A stretch of DNA of 64,000 nucleotides. It comes from Eupeodes corollae. Lineage: Eukaryota > Arthropoda > Insecta > Diptera > Syrphidae. The stretch lies in assembly GCF_945859685.1 (NCBI RefSeq), contig NC_079149.1:96560863-96624862 (forward strand), given 5' to 3'. The position numbers were made by a program, and so were the translations under genes. Position 1 is the stretch's first letter; every line of letters starts with the position of its first letter. The notes beneath the pieces were generated by a model that saw only the letters and a program-made list of their open reading frames with translations, ran no database searches and was not told the DNA's origin. Below, piece after piece: positions 12,672-23,334 of this stretch.

Positions 12672-13255
12672 ACTGCCTTTTTGACATTGCAGTATTTTTT
12701 GCCGTAAATTTTGGTCATGTAAAAATTTGGTCCGTCGAATATGGGCGTTGCAGGCCTTCCTGGCTTATTTGAACTTTTTCCGGCTTTCCTCAGTACGGTT
12801 GGCTTTATAGCAACGGAAACTAACCTCTTTGGCCCTAATAACCTCTTTACAGCTCGCATCAAATTAAGCGTTTTCCTTAGGTCTGATACTTTTAACCCTG
12901 TTTGGTATAAAAGTTCTCATTCCCAGGAGAATTAAACTTGTGATCATATCAACGCTGGCGTCAACGTCACAATCGAGGTAGCATAGTGACCAGTTAAAGA
13001 TCCTGAAGTAATTATTGAGACCGTCCCAGTTGGCTTTCTCGTATTGTCAAACCGTTTTCTTAGGAGCTCTTTCTTTAAGTGGGGAGTTTTTACACGAGAA
13101 ATTTGCTGATATGACACAGTGGTCAGATGTGCCTAGAGGAGATAGAACACTAATAGTGTACTTACCAGGGTCAAACTGCGTTTGGAAGGAAAAACCTACT
13201 AAAAACACCCTAGGCTGCTCAGCAAATATGGTCGGTAACCCCTTAAAATGGCAAA
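11850..13255 (-). mobile_element. family 1 LINE copy (endonuclease C-terminus, linker, RT)
   Basis: Reading leftwards on the minus strand, 13250-12960 encodes the C-terminal part of an APE-type endonuclease. It ends in VLSPLGTSDHCVI, where SDH holds catalytic residues. Next come a Trp-rich WDGLNNYFRIFNWS segment and a basic linker (FRCYKANRTEESRKKFK, stop, ARKACNAHIRRTKFLHDQ). The RT follows to about 11850. The copy ends inside motif B's downstream block, so the YADD-equivalent motif and the whole 3' part are missing, which is unusual for a LINE because these normally lose the 5' end. The same gene order recurs at 39795-41840 and 30905-28075. Confidence 0.88.
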
Positions 13256-13310
13256 AGAAACCGAAAACGCGAGGCCCAAAATGGGTGACTACTAAAAGAA
13301 CCCGGCATGA

Positions 13311-13321
13311 TGGTTAGTGCG
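13311..13321 (+). promoter_or_regulatory. SINE RNA polymerase III A box
   Basis: TGGTTAGTGCG fits the internal A-box consensus of tRNA-derived promoters and lies about 10 bp inside the SINE 5' end. Confidence 0.75.
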
Positions 13322-13346
13322 TTGGACTGTCATGCTAGAGGTCTTG

Positions 13347-13357
13347 GGTTCGATCCC
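13347..13357 (+). promoter_or_regulatory. SINE RNA polymerase III B box
   Basis: GGTTCGATCCC matches the B-box consensus (GGTTCGANTCC class), 36 bp after the A-box start, as in tRNA genes. Minus-strand SINE copies carry variants of it (for example GGTTCAATCCC at 28.8 kb). Confidence 0.8.
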
Positions 13358-13639
13358 TGCCTATGCCATCTAAAGTCTTTTCACGGGTACTGCCTCTTGC
13401 GAGGAATTGACAAATTCTTCAAGAGTAACTATTGTCATGAAAAAGTGCTTTCTCAAAAATTAGCCGTTCGGAGTCGGCATATAAACTGTATGTCCCCTCC
13501 ATTCCTGACAACATTACTCGCACACAGGAATGGTTGAGAGTTGTAAGCCACTAGGCCTTGGTTCTCAACGGACTGTCGCGCCACCCAATTTATTTATTTA
13601 TTTTTTTACTGAAAGAACTGACAGAAAAACTGTTCAGTT

Positions 13640-14270
13640 AGCGAAAGAGGGCCCTTCCATTTCCTCCTGAAAAATAAGAAATGGACTTCAACTGTCTGTT
13701 AGCGTTGTCACAATACGAAGACGTCTTCTATAAGCGAAGTTACCAGCCCGAAGTCCACGCAAGGTACCATTCTTGACGAAAAGGCATGTGGCAAAAAGAA
13801 TGGAGTTTGCTAAAGTACATAGAGATTGGGCAAAAGAGAAATGGAGGAATGTTCTGTGAAGCGATGAAAGCAAAGTCGTCCTTTATGGGTCCAAGGGTCG
13901 TGGAGATTATGTGAGAAGACCCTAAAATGCAGAATACTATGCATGGTACACTATAAAAACAGTAAAGCATGGTGGATAAAAAATGATGATATGGGCTTGC
14001 TTTTCATATTACGGGGTCGGGCCTATTTATCCTATGGGGGGTATAAGGGATGCAACCGAGTATGAGAAAATTCTCGAACAGGTTATGTTATCCTATGCTG
14101 AAGAGGAAATGTCCTTGGTTTGGGTATACCAACAAGACTATGACCCAAAGCATACGTCAAAAAAGGCAAAACCAAGCAATAATAGCAAAAAATCCCAATC
14201 AGAAAATTCAATCTTCTAGAATAACTCTCAGGTTGATGGCAACTGACCTTATCCATCACAATTAGTCAAC
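13640..14270 (+). mobile_element. Tc1-like transposase remnant
   Basis: A decayed Tc1-family transposase. The recoverable order is a second helix-turn-helix tail (VSVVTIRRRLL), KVPFLTKRHVAKRMEFAKVH, and NVL then stop, then SDESKVVLYGSKGRG (first catalytic Asp). It continues with IKTVKHGG, ACFSYYGVGPIYPMGGI, DATEYEKILEQVM, and VWVYQQDYDPKHTSKKAK (second catalytic Asp). After this, Tc1 proteins should show a SPDLNPIEN-type box with the third acid. Here the sequence becomes NNSKKSQSENSIF and stops, so the third catalytic residue is missing. I cannot find matching terminal inverted repeats. The SINE copy upstream may have landed in or beside it. Confidence 0.85.
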
Positions 14271-17234
14271 TCAATCATTTAAGTCCTGACGGGTTTTTAA
14301 TTGAGTTTTTTTTTCATCTACTATTTAAAACTTTGCCCTTTTAATTGTTTTCCCCAAAAAAAAAACCTTTCAAAACTATACCTGCCTAGCAATTTACATT
14401 TTTATCTCTTAATAAAGCTGACAAAAATTTGTTAACGTCCAAAACGATTAAGGTTACACTACCACCTGCTTTAATTCACATCAATCATTTTGATGGTTTA
14501 TACCTCTTATAACCATAGGTACCTATCCATACCACGAATATAGTGGAGAGAGTCGAGGTAGAGTCCTTTTTGTCAGGATAACCAACACGATGACTGTACG
14601 ACGGACAACCGACGACGAACAACGTGTAATGTGAGTTTAATCACTTTGTCGCGCATAACTTGTCTATACATTTGTATGTATTTTATGTATACATAGAGTA
14701 CCTATCCAAAAAAAAAGGAACTTGAAAGTCACACGACATTTGAGTATCCTCTTATACTCCCCAACAACAAATTGTGCTTTTAAAGTCCTGCTTAGGTGTA
14801 TATCTATGTATATGTATTCTTCTCCTTCGTTTAGTTCAAACTCTAATCGAGGTACTTAATTTTCATCATTTTCCGCACAGGATATTCAGTTGTTTCCTGT
14901 GCTCGCTTAACTGTTGGCATGAATAGGTGTAGAACTAGACATCCATAGACATTATGGTACGTCGTTTTCATCGTTGTCGTCACAATCATGTAGAATATTT
15001 AGAAACACAAACGAAACAAAAGCAATGGATGTCCTTTTTTTCCTCAACAGATTCGTCCTATGTCCCAAAACGTCACCACCCATACTCCTCTGCCTTTTTA
15101 ACACACAAACAACAACAACAAAAAAAACAGCCTGACTTTCTCTATGAATTATGCATTATTAGGGAAAACTAACGGTACTTGAATTTCCGGTTATACATCA
15201 GCAAATCAGTCAAGAATACGACCACATTGCCTTGGATTCTATACTGTGTGCTACATAATATAAATACATCCATAGGATGCATTATTCACATTCTGCTGTA
15301 CAAACGCTACACGCCAAAAACCGTAACTGTCATCACCTCCTGTGAGAATAGTAGCGAATAGTGAGTCCTCACTACCAACAACGACAACGACCGACGACGA
15401 TGAAGTTAAACAGGATTCGTTCTATTTTATACCTATATACAGATATGTACTTCTAAGGACTTTGGTATTTAAATTGAGAGACTACTAAAAATATTCAGCT
15501 TCAGCATAACACCGATATCACACCACCGCAGCGCACCATCAGTGCCACATCATAGCAACACTAAACCTATTTACGTCATTTTGCCCAAAAGATATTGTTT
15601 AACAGTTTGTAATAAATCATTTCTACAGTTAGTGGGTATAATATGTAAAGTAGCAACGAGTGGAAGGATTCATTCCGTTCGTTCGTATCGTATGGCGATA
15701 TGGCGTGGTATGGCATGGATGCCGTATCGTAGCGTGGATGGCGCGTTGATGATGCGATCTAAAGTACAGAATTGTTGTGTTAAGCGCGAGTATTTTGCGA
15801 TTTCTTTTGTGTTTGTATTAAATTTGAGTGAGTGGGTGTTTTTCTCTTTTTTTTTTTCTCTAGTAAAATAACTATAATGCACTCACCCACCCCCAAAACC
15901 CTCAACTTTACACTTATATTATTAGGCTGGGTATTTTGCGAGGATGTAACGTTAAAGCATATCCTTCCTTTTCAAATATCCTCATGATCATATCTGCATA
16001 TATCTCCATATTAAAAAACACATATACTCATTCAATTCGCTATTAATACCGCAAAGCAGCAGATGGTGTTAGATTGTGATAGGTATATTGATGTTAGGCT
16101 TTGCTTTATGTAGAGCGGAGGTGACTCCATTTTGAATTTTGCAAACAACACCTCTCTAAACCGAATTTGATGCATCATGAACAATTCACACGCACACACA
16201 CTTTTCCGTCTACTTCCATATTAGACCTGCTGTTGTACTCGTATATGTTGATAAATATGTGAGAATTATTTTCCACAAAATTTTCGAAAACATATTTTTA
16301 ATGAGCATATCACATTCGCAACTCATGTAGATGTAGGTATATATGCGAATACCGATGCATAACATACCTAACCTAAACATTTGCCTACATATTATGCATT
16401 TCGTAGATGAAAATGAAAATTTTGGCAAGGATATCCTTGTTTCAGCATCAATTAGATCTTATTTCAAATTCAATTTATGCTTTTAGAGGTAAATCCTGGA
16501 TGTTGTATTAAATTAGATTATTATTATTACGTTTATAACTGCGAAATGCGAGATGCCAGTTATTGCTGAAGGGCAACCGACGACGACGATGCTAATTGTT
16601 ATTAATAACAGGACGATTTTATTTGTAATATGGAAATTTTATGCAGGGATGACAAAATTCGAATATAAATTTAAGATTTATAGACATTAAGTTTCATCAG
16701 TTGAACTTTCTAATACATACAAAGCTTCAAATAGAAACTCTTAAAAATAAAAAAAATAAGTATCTATTAACTAAAAATAAAGGTCCTATCACATTGTCAA
16801 TGTGTAAAAACCTCGCCAAACATTGACAAGTTTCAAAAGAGAGGTTTTCAACAATCATTCTTAGATCTTTCGATTTATCCACGTAGTCTCCGAACTCAAG
16901 GCGAAAATAGGATTTAATTATGTATTTTGATGAATTTAAGGTCTTAGATTTATAGTGGAGTCAAAAAGACAGTCCGCCTCGGAATAATTGACTAATGGAT
17001 AAAATGGAACAAGTGACAAAAAATCGCCAAAAATCATGAGTAAACACAGTTATAAAAGTTTGGGACCCAGATTTTCTAGATCATGAGATCTTGTATTCCA
17101 AAACAGTTTTGTAATTTTTTTGAACGTCCAATCTTTTAAAATTTATTGCAGTTTCAAAAGCTTTCAAAGTGCTTTAGACAAATTTGGAAGGATTAAAGAG
17201 GAGACACCAGTGTGTTTTGAATATCAAAGTGATA
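14271..17234. other. no gene seen; simple-repeat-rich unique sequence
   Basis: Contains several CGACGACAAC-type patches (14593-14625, 15374-15405, 16570-16590), a CACACACA stretch near 16190-16200, and an ATGGC/GTATCG low-complexity patch at 15680-15745 that opens a spurious 109-codon frame. Possibly host intronic or intergenic DNA. See the separate entry for 16794-16848. Confidence 0.5.
16794..16848. repeat. two interleaved inverted repeats
   Basis: TTGTCAATGT (16794-16803) pairs with ACATTGACAA (16820-16829), and AAAACCTC (16807-16814) pairs with GAGGTTTT (16841-16848). The arms interleave, so as RNA they could form an H-type pseudoknot or two competing hairpins. Arms are perfect, but short enough to arise by chance in AT-rich DNA. 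Confidence 0.4.
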
Positions 17235-17455
17235 GGGAAAAACAGTGTTTGGTAAGGGATTACACATTCTTGATGTGCGGTTAAAAAAAGAATCTCTATA
17301 CTTGACAGTACGTCTAAAATTGGGCTTAAAAATAAAAAAAGGACTATTATAGTTGAATTATTTAAGGGAGGGGAGGGGGGGGGGGGTAAAGCTGGATATT
17401 TCTACAGAACTTTTTTTTGTAAAAATACCGATAGAACAAGGAAACAAGGCATGAA
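17235..17455 (-). mobile_element. family 1 LINE 3'-region fragment with poly-C tract
   Basis: On the minus strand this matches the last ~200 bp of the family 1 coding region seen near 28.2 kb, encoding a PCSIGIFTKKSSVEISSF-like stretch. At the place where the 28.3-kb copy has a short G-rich run, this one has 12 consecutive G on the plus strand (17375-17386), that is poly-C in the element's sense. It ends where the RTE copy starts. Confidence 0.75.
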
Positions 17456-17605
17456 AAATCGGCCGTTTTGTTTCGGTTATACTTCCTGGCCACGTAAAAG
17501 CTTTCATAGTTGCGAAGCACCAACAAGCCTCGGACACGGACGGATTTACTGTTGACAACCAACGCAAACGAATAAAGGACAACGAACTTCGGATATGCAC
17601 GTGAA

Positions 17606-18166
17606 ATGTTAGGTCCCTTAACAGAACGATATAAAGCAGATATCACCGCCATCCAGGAAATACGATGGGATGTGCCGGGCAAAAAGAGGATAAAAAACTG
17701 CGATATTCACAATGGTGACTGCTACCACGAAAACCAACAGCGCTTATTTGGATGCGGCTTCGTCATTGGAGCCAGACAGCAAGAAGTCTTGAGCTATAGG
17801 TGCATCAATGAGCGCCTCAGGACCATACGAATCAAGGCTAAATTCAGCAACATTAGCCTGATACTCACGCTCGGCCTAATGGAAGAGAAAGACGACAACA
17901 CCAAAGATATGTTCTTCGAGCTCTTAGACAAAACATATGAGCAGTGCCCTAGCTACGATATTAAAATAGTCCTGGGCGATTTTAATGCCAAGCTAGGAAG
18001 GGAAGACATCTTTGGTGGAATAATCGGGAAGAACAGCCTGCACAACAACACTTCCAACAATGGATTCAGGCTCATAGATGTTGCTGCGGGGCGAAACGTC
18101 ATGATAGCCAGTACATGTTTTCCACACCTCAACATCCACAAAGGAACTTGGACTTCTCCAGAGTAA
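17606..18166 (+). pseudogene. RTE endonuclease (APE-type) frame, 186 codons
   Basis: Apurinic-like endonuclease that nicks target DNA in RTE elements. Visible residues are TAIQEIRW (catalytic Glu in QE), GCGFVIG, NERLRTIRIKAKF, EEKDDNTKDMFFELL and IVLGDFNAKLG (Asp/Asn pair). Then come FRLIDVAAGRNVMIAST and GTWTSPE before a stop replacing a coding residue. In the next codons NQIDHIAID and RGANIDSDH complete the fold. The first ~40 residues are displaced by an indel near 17605, so the Met start is not native. Confidence 0.88.
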
Positions 18167-19216
18167 TCTACCGTCAACCAGATTGACCATATTGCGATCG
18201 ACGCCAGACACGCTTCCACCATCATGGATGTACGAACTTTCCGAGGAGCTAACATCGACTCGGACCACTAACTCGTTGTAGCCAAGTTAGAACTTCGGGT
18301 TTCCAGACCCAAGGCAAAGCAGGGAGGTGATGGGAGAAGGCACAACGTCAAACGGCTACAATCGCAAGAGATCGCCAAATCCTTTTTCAACCGAGATAAT
18401 AATCTCTTTCGAAGTTCTCTGCCGCCAACACAATGTATCGAAAACCAGAGGCAACATTGCTAAGATGCAATCAGAGAAGCCGTCTCTGATGTGCTGGGTT
18501 TCAAGCAGCCACCAACAAGGAACCCCTGGTTTGCTAAGGAATGTCGGCAGACAAAAAATATGCATCCAAAGCGGCGCTGCATAAAAAGACGAGATCTGCT
18601 CATGAGCTCTATGGGCAGAAGAGGCGAGAATAACACCGACTTCTAAGGAGAAAAAAGAGAAGGCATGAGAAGCATGCCTGAGAAGCGACTTCGACGAAGT
18701 AAAGATTGCCATTTCTAAGCTGAAGTTTAATAAAGAGCTGGAGATGGCTTGAATTCCGAGCTCTTTAAAGCAGCTGGAGATAAGTTGGTTAGGAGCATGC
18801 ACCAACTTATCTGTAAGATATGGTGGGAAGAAAGCATGCCCGATAAATGGAACCTCAGTATTAATTCAGTCTACTTAACATCGGTTACAAAATCTTCTCA
18901 GCTGTAATATGTGAACGTCTAAAGCCCATCGTCAACAACCTGATAAGTCCTTATCAGTGTGGTTTTACACCAGGAGAGTCCACAGTCGATCAAGTATTCA
19001 CATTACGGCAGATCCTGGAAAAAACTCAAGAACTCCAAATCGACACCCACCATCTTTTCATTGATTTCAAGGCTGCATATGACAGCATCTACAGGGACGA
19101 GCTGTATCGAGCCATGTCTAGTTTTGGCATCCCTGCCAAACTCGTCCGTTTGTGCAGGATGACCATGGAGAATTCACGCTGCTCCATAAAGTTGGAAACA
19201 ACAACAGAACCTTTCG

Positions 19217-19432
19217 ATGTCAAAAAAGGTATTAGTCAAGGTGATGCGCTGTCATGCGATTTTTTTTAACATCGTACTTCAAAGAATAGTGCAGAGCTCA
19301 CATGTCAACACTAGAGCCACTATCTTTCAAAAGTCTGTCCAATTACTACCATATGCTGATGACATTGACATAATCGGAAGAACCCAGCTTGATGTCAATG
19401 GGGTCTTTGTGAGTATTGAGGAAGAGGCGTAA
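19217..19432 (+). pseudogene. RTE reverse transcriptase motif C segment
   Basis: A 71-codon frame holding IVLQRIVQSSHVN, KSVQLLPYADDIDIIG and DVNGVFVSIEEEA. The YADD catalytic pair is intact, the only RTE copy here where it is. A frameshift at a run of T (19260-19268) separates it from motif B, and a stop follows at 19430. Confidence 0.85.
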
Positions 19433-20354
19433 AAATGGGTTTAACGGTTAATGAGGGCAAAACAAAGTACACGCTGTTAAGAAAGGACCTATAGCACCAA
19501 CGCTGGGTTGGTCAAATTGGACCAAATTGTCGCTAAACAAGACCCTTATCATACCCTTCCTGATATGCGGTGCAAAAGCATGGACTATGACAAAAGCGGA
19601 TGAAAGCACCTTAAGTTGTTTCGAGAGTGAAGTTCTTCGTGTGATCTTCGGTCCCGTACGTATCGAAGGGGTGTGGAGGAGAAGATGGAACGACGAGCTG
19701 TACGCAGTGTATGGGCTGTACAGTGACGTAGACTTAGCCAGAAGGGTAAAAGTCCAACGACTAAGATGGATGGGTCACGTAGAGCGCATGGAAAGCAATG
19801 CTCCGATCCGGAAAGTCTTCGACTCCACACCAAGAGGACAGCGCAGTAGAGGAAGACCGCTAATCAAGTGCACGCACAAGTGGAAAGTGACATCATCCAA
19901 CTTGGAGCGCGTTACTAGAGACATCTAGCTAGGGACCGACTTAGATCGAGAAGCTTCTTGGGTGAGACCCTAGTTCACACAGGACTGTAGCAACACCTTA
20001 AGTAAGTGAGTAAACAGCCAAATTAAATCTTTTATTGAAAACGAAAATTGAAAACCAGGTGGTTCCCAGATTTGGGAAGGTCAAGTGCTTCTTCTATCAC
20101 TTGACACCTCAACGTAGCTATGTCATTTTGTCAATAGTTCGAGTTAGGTATTTCGTTGTTAGTGTAGGAAGACATGACCCGGGACTAAGTTCAATAAAAA
20201 TGTTTATCTAATTGTTAATTAGCGTTGCCACTCAAACATAATTTATCATCCAACCTTTTCTTAAAAGAAAACTGAATTATTTAATTTGTGTGTCTTTTTT
20301 TAACTATTTTAACGATGCAAAATTTGTATAAGAATCAATTATTGTTTAAACCAA

Positions 20355-20585
20355 GTTAAAGGGCCTTATAACTTACAATTTTCACTCATTCTTGTGTGTG
20401 AGTTTGTAGGGGACCTACAGTTCTTATGCTGAATGGTTAATTTGAGAAACAATTTTAAATGTTAAGAATTACTTTTGAAGAATTTGTCAATTGCTTTTAG
20501 TTAGCACCACGTAAGGATTGAACCTAAGCCCTCTAACACGAGCATAGTAAAGTGGCTTGTTTCATGAGACATGATCAATTTTTCT
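20355..20585 (-). mobile_element. decayed SINE copy
   Basis: On the minus strand the body words tgtaggtccc, caaattagcc-like and gaggaattgac-like survive in weakened form, and the head is eroded (ggttcaatcct-like B box at about 20517-20527). The far 3' end (gcgccac) is missing and no target-site duplication is visible. Older than the copies at 2.4 and 28.6 kb by appearance. Confidence 0.7.
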
Positions 20586-23334
20586 TACATCGTTAAAGTA
20601 TTTGATGTGATATTTTCTTCGCTTAAAATGTTCTCTTTATATAAAGTTTAAAAGTTAACTTTTCAATTTGAATTCTGACGCATGCCATTTTGAATTATGA
20701 CAGATTTGTGTATAAATTTCAAATACTAATTAAAGTTTGTTCTGACGGCAACGCTGATTGTAAAACAAAATTTATCGTTCAAAGTGTATTTAAGTGTTAT
20801 AGTTGCTCAAAACGCTTAAGGCTTTATTATAAAGTCCTTCGTGGTAGCTTTAGTGTCTAATCTAATAGTGTTGCCAAATATAAATAAATGATTGGTACTT
20901 ATCTTTTAGATTCTTTTTTGATCTTCTTTATCCCCAAAAGATTGCAACATAATTCGAATAAATTATGTTTCAAGTGCGAAATAAAGTCTTCTTTTTTCTA
21001 CTACATACTTAACGTGTATAGTTATTCAATTATTATTGTCCTTGGGGTCATTATTAAAATCCATACTTAATAGCTCTTCGCCGCCTCCTAATAAGAAGTT
21101 TACTTTAGATAGAAGAATGAAAATACATGAAACTCATTCCATGACTAATCAATAAACATAATTCCTAAGGGTAGTTTTTATTGTATGAATATAGTATAAG
21201 GATATAGGAAGTGTGGAGACTTAAATAAGCAATTAGCTATATCCCCACGCACTCATATGCGTACATATAGACTTTTATTGAATGTCATATATACGGATAC
21301 TTCTAGATCCATTTCCTTCTGAATTGTCCTGTTCATCTGGCCATGTCCTGTCTATATTATAATAAAGGATTAGAAAAGTCATTAAATTTACTCGATGTCA
21401 TTGGGTTGTTTTAAATTGCCCCAAACGAAAAAGGAACTCGTCTCGTACACACACCAAGCTCAAGCACATCTCATCTCTATAAATAACTTATACATCTTAT
21501 GGTTTTACTACTGTGATAGATTATCCTTTTTCCTCTTCCTTATTGCGCAAAGGACGTCATTCTATACATTTATCTATAGATACTCATATCTTTAAAGACA
21601 AAAATTCCTTTCAACATTGTTCTTAGGGACAATTTATATCTAAACCTAAACTTAACTTTTATATACGAGAGTATATATGAGCTTGAGCTCTGATGGTGTA
21701 TATCCTGTAGATCCATATAAGTTTGTATGTCATTTTTGGGGGTTCTTTTTTGGATTGAAATTGTTGTGGGTGGTGTAGAGAAACCGTGGGTGTTTTTTTT
21801 TTTGTTTTGGTTTCTTTATTGGACGACACGATGACATGTCAGAGAAAGAAAAGTGTGTAATTTATCTTTGGGATTAGAGAAGGATACGGATTAAGAGGCT
21901 TTTAATTGTCCCTGTGGGTCTGACACCCTCCTCCTCCTCCTCATCCTCATTTCCACCCTCGTTATAGGAATTTTCTAAATGATGTTTCGTTAAGAACTTG
22001 CCTGGAATGGAACATTATCACCTAATTATTACGAAATACATGCAAACATATCTTCAAGTCTGATGCTTAACATAAATATCAACATACCAACAACCTACAT
22101 ACATCTAAACAATACATATTTAGAGAAGAGGAAAGGAATGTTAACATTTTGAAAAGATGAATTGCATAAAAAGAAAAAAAAAATCCTACATATAATAATA
22201 ATAAGACGACCTTTAAGGACATCCCAAGCCATTTCAAACTGGCAATATAAGATGGTTTTGAACAATAATAAATAATTTTGTCAGGTCGAGGGTCGTTCAT
22301 TAGATGGGCGGTAAAAGAGGACCTTCATATATAAAATGGATGCTCGAAAATGAGACTGAAGTTTTGATTGTTCTTTAAGAAAGACCCTATATAGTCTATT
22401 TTATTTATACACAGTATAAAAGAGGATTATATGTATGAAAAACATTTCAGAAACACTACAGAGCCATATCTTTGTTTATGTGGTTTTGTTTGTGAATTTT
22501 TAAATATAAATAAATTAATGACTTAGAACTTTCCCAAAATTAAATAATTTTGGTTAAAATGAAAATATCACAAAGGAATGTATGGACCAGGACATGACAT
22601 GAGGTGGGAATACCAAAAATCGAATGATTTATTTATCAAGAAAGGTTAAATGAATGTAGAAGACAGAAGAAACTATGAACTAAATTATAACTTATTCCAG
22701 AATGGAGGTGGAATTCGGATTAAGTTTGATTTTTTTTCTGAACTATTAAAACACTTCTAATGCTATTTCTGTATTTTCCAATAAGAGGTTTCATTCTTAT
22801 ACATAAAATTAAGTAAATATTTTCAAGAGAAATTAATAGATCCTTTTTTCATTGCAAAGAGCAAATTAGGAATCTTAAAAATGGTAAATGCAATCCATAA
22901 AATCATACGGGCTTGTTCCACCGGATCCGTGACGCTACGTCACGAATTTCATCTTAAGTGACTTACAATGATTCTGCAGAATTTTCAAAGATCTTAATTT
23001 TTGAAATTCCTCAAAAAGAAAACAGTCTTAAGGGTTATAAATCACAAAATCTCGATAACAAATGGGAATCAGCATTTCGAGAAAAAAGAGACTGGGATGC
23101 AACTGATAACTTCTAACTTCTTAATTCCAAATTCAAGATATTTCTTTAAGTCATACAAAATGGCAATAAGAATGTTTTGTGTAAAATAAAAAAAAAGAAG
23201 TCAATCCTTTTTTTTCTTCTCAAGACATTTAAGTCGAAACCTATTTTTCTTATCAGTTTGTAATTGATTTTGTAAGTTTTTTTTTTGTAAGAAAAGCTCG
23301 CGAGTTCTCTAAACACAACTGATTAAAGTTCTAT
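20586..23334. other. no gene seen
   Basis: AT-rich unique-looking sequence with a CTC microsatellite (21928-21943) and poly-T runs. Short frames (60-73 codons) show no recognisable features. A short perfect palindrome at 22928-22944 is listed separately. Confidence 0.5.
22928..22944. repeat. perfect 7-bp-arm palindrome
   Basis: CGTGACG, CTA, CGTCACG. GC-rich in an AT-rich setting and preceded by gggcttgttccacc, which could be the remains of a transposon end, but no partner end was found. Confidence 0.4.

Larger units (their letters stand above)
13302..13606 (+). mobile_element. SINE, best-preserved copy with tRNA-like head
   Basis: A full-length-looking member of about 300 bp. The first 65 bp fold like a tRNA: A box tggttagtgcg, anticodon-like loop ctgtcat and B box ggttcgatccc. 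A body of about 220 bp follows, ending in actgtcgcgccaccc, then an ATTT-repeat and T-rich tail. Flanking 12-bp direct repeats tactaaaagaac (13290-13301) and tactgaaagaac (13607-13618) differ at one base, consistent with an aged target-site duplication. It sits between a family 1 LINE and a Tc1 remnant. The ctgtcat loop would carry a GTC anticodon, so a tRNA-Asp origin is possible (inference). Confidence 0.9.
17456..20010 (+). mobile_element. RTE-type LINE copy, endonuclease and RT, most complete here
   Basis: Starts with the endonuclease N-terminus (KDNELRICT, stop where Trp is expected, then NVRSLNR). The main endonuclease frame is at 17606-18166, followed by the rest to IDSDH (18260-18270, Tyr codon now TAA). 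The linker NPWFAKECRQ follows. The linker-to-RT join near 18670-18700 is deleted. RT blocks are LLNIGYKIFSAVICERLKP, QCGFTPGESTVDQVFTLRQ, HLFIDFKAAYDSIYRD (motif A), VKKGISQGDALSCDFF (motif B) and YADDIDIIGRTQ (motif C). The C-terminal RLRWMGHVERMESNAP follows. The 3' end reads gaccctagttcacacagg then gactgtagcaacacc and AGTAAGTGAGTAA repeats. Multiple frameshifts make it inactive. Confidence 0.9.

Noticed and set aside
13305..13369. Possible functional tRNA gene
   Set aside because: The tRNA-like region is the SINE head: it continues into the SINE body, has a target-site duplication, and its copies are diverged.
15542..15871. 109-codon frame
   Set aside because: Produced by an ATGGC/GTATCG low-complexity patch; no family features.
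17953..18268. Minus-strand frames opposite the RTE endonuclease
   Set aside because: Shadows of the plus-strand coding region.
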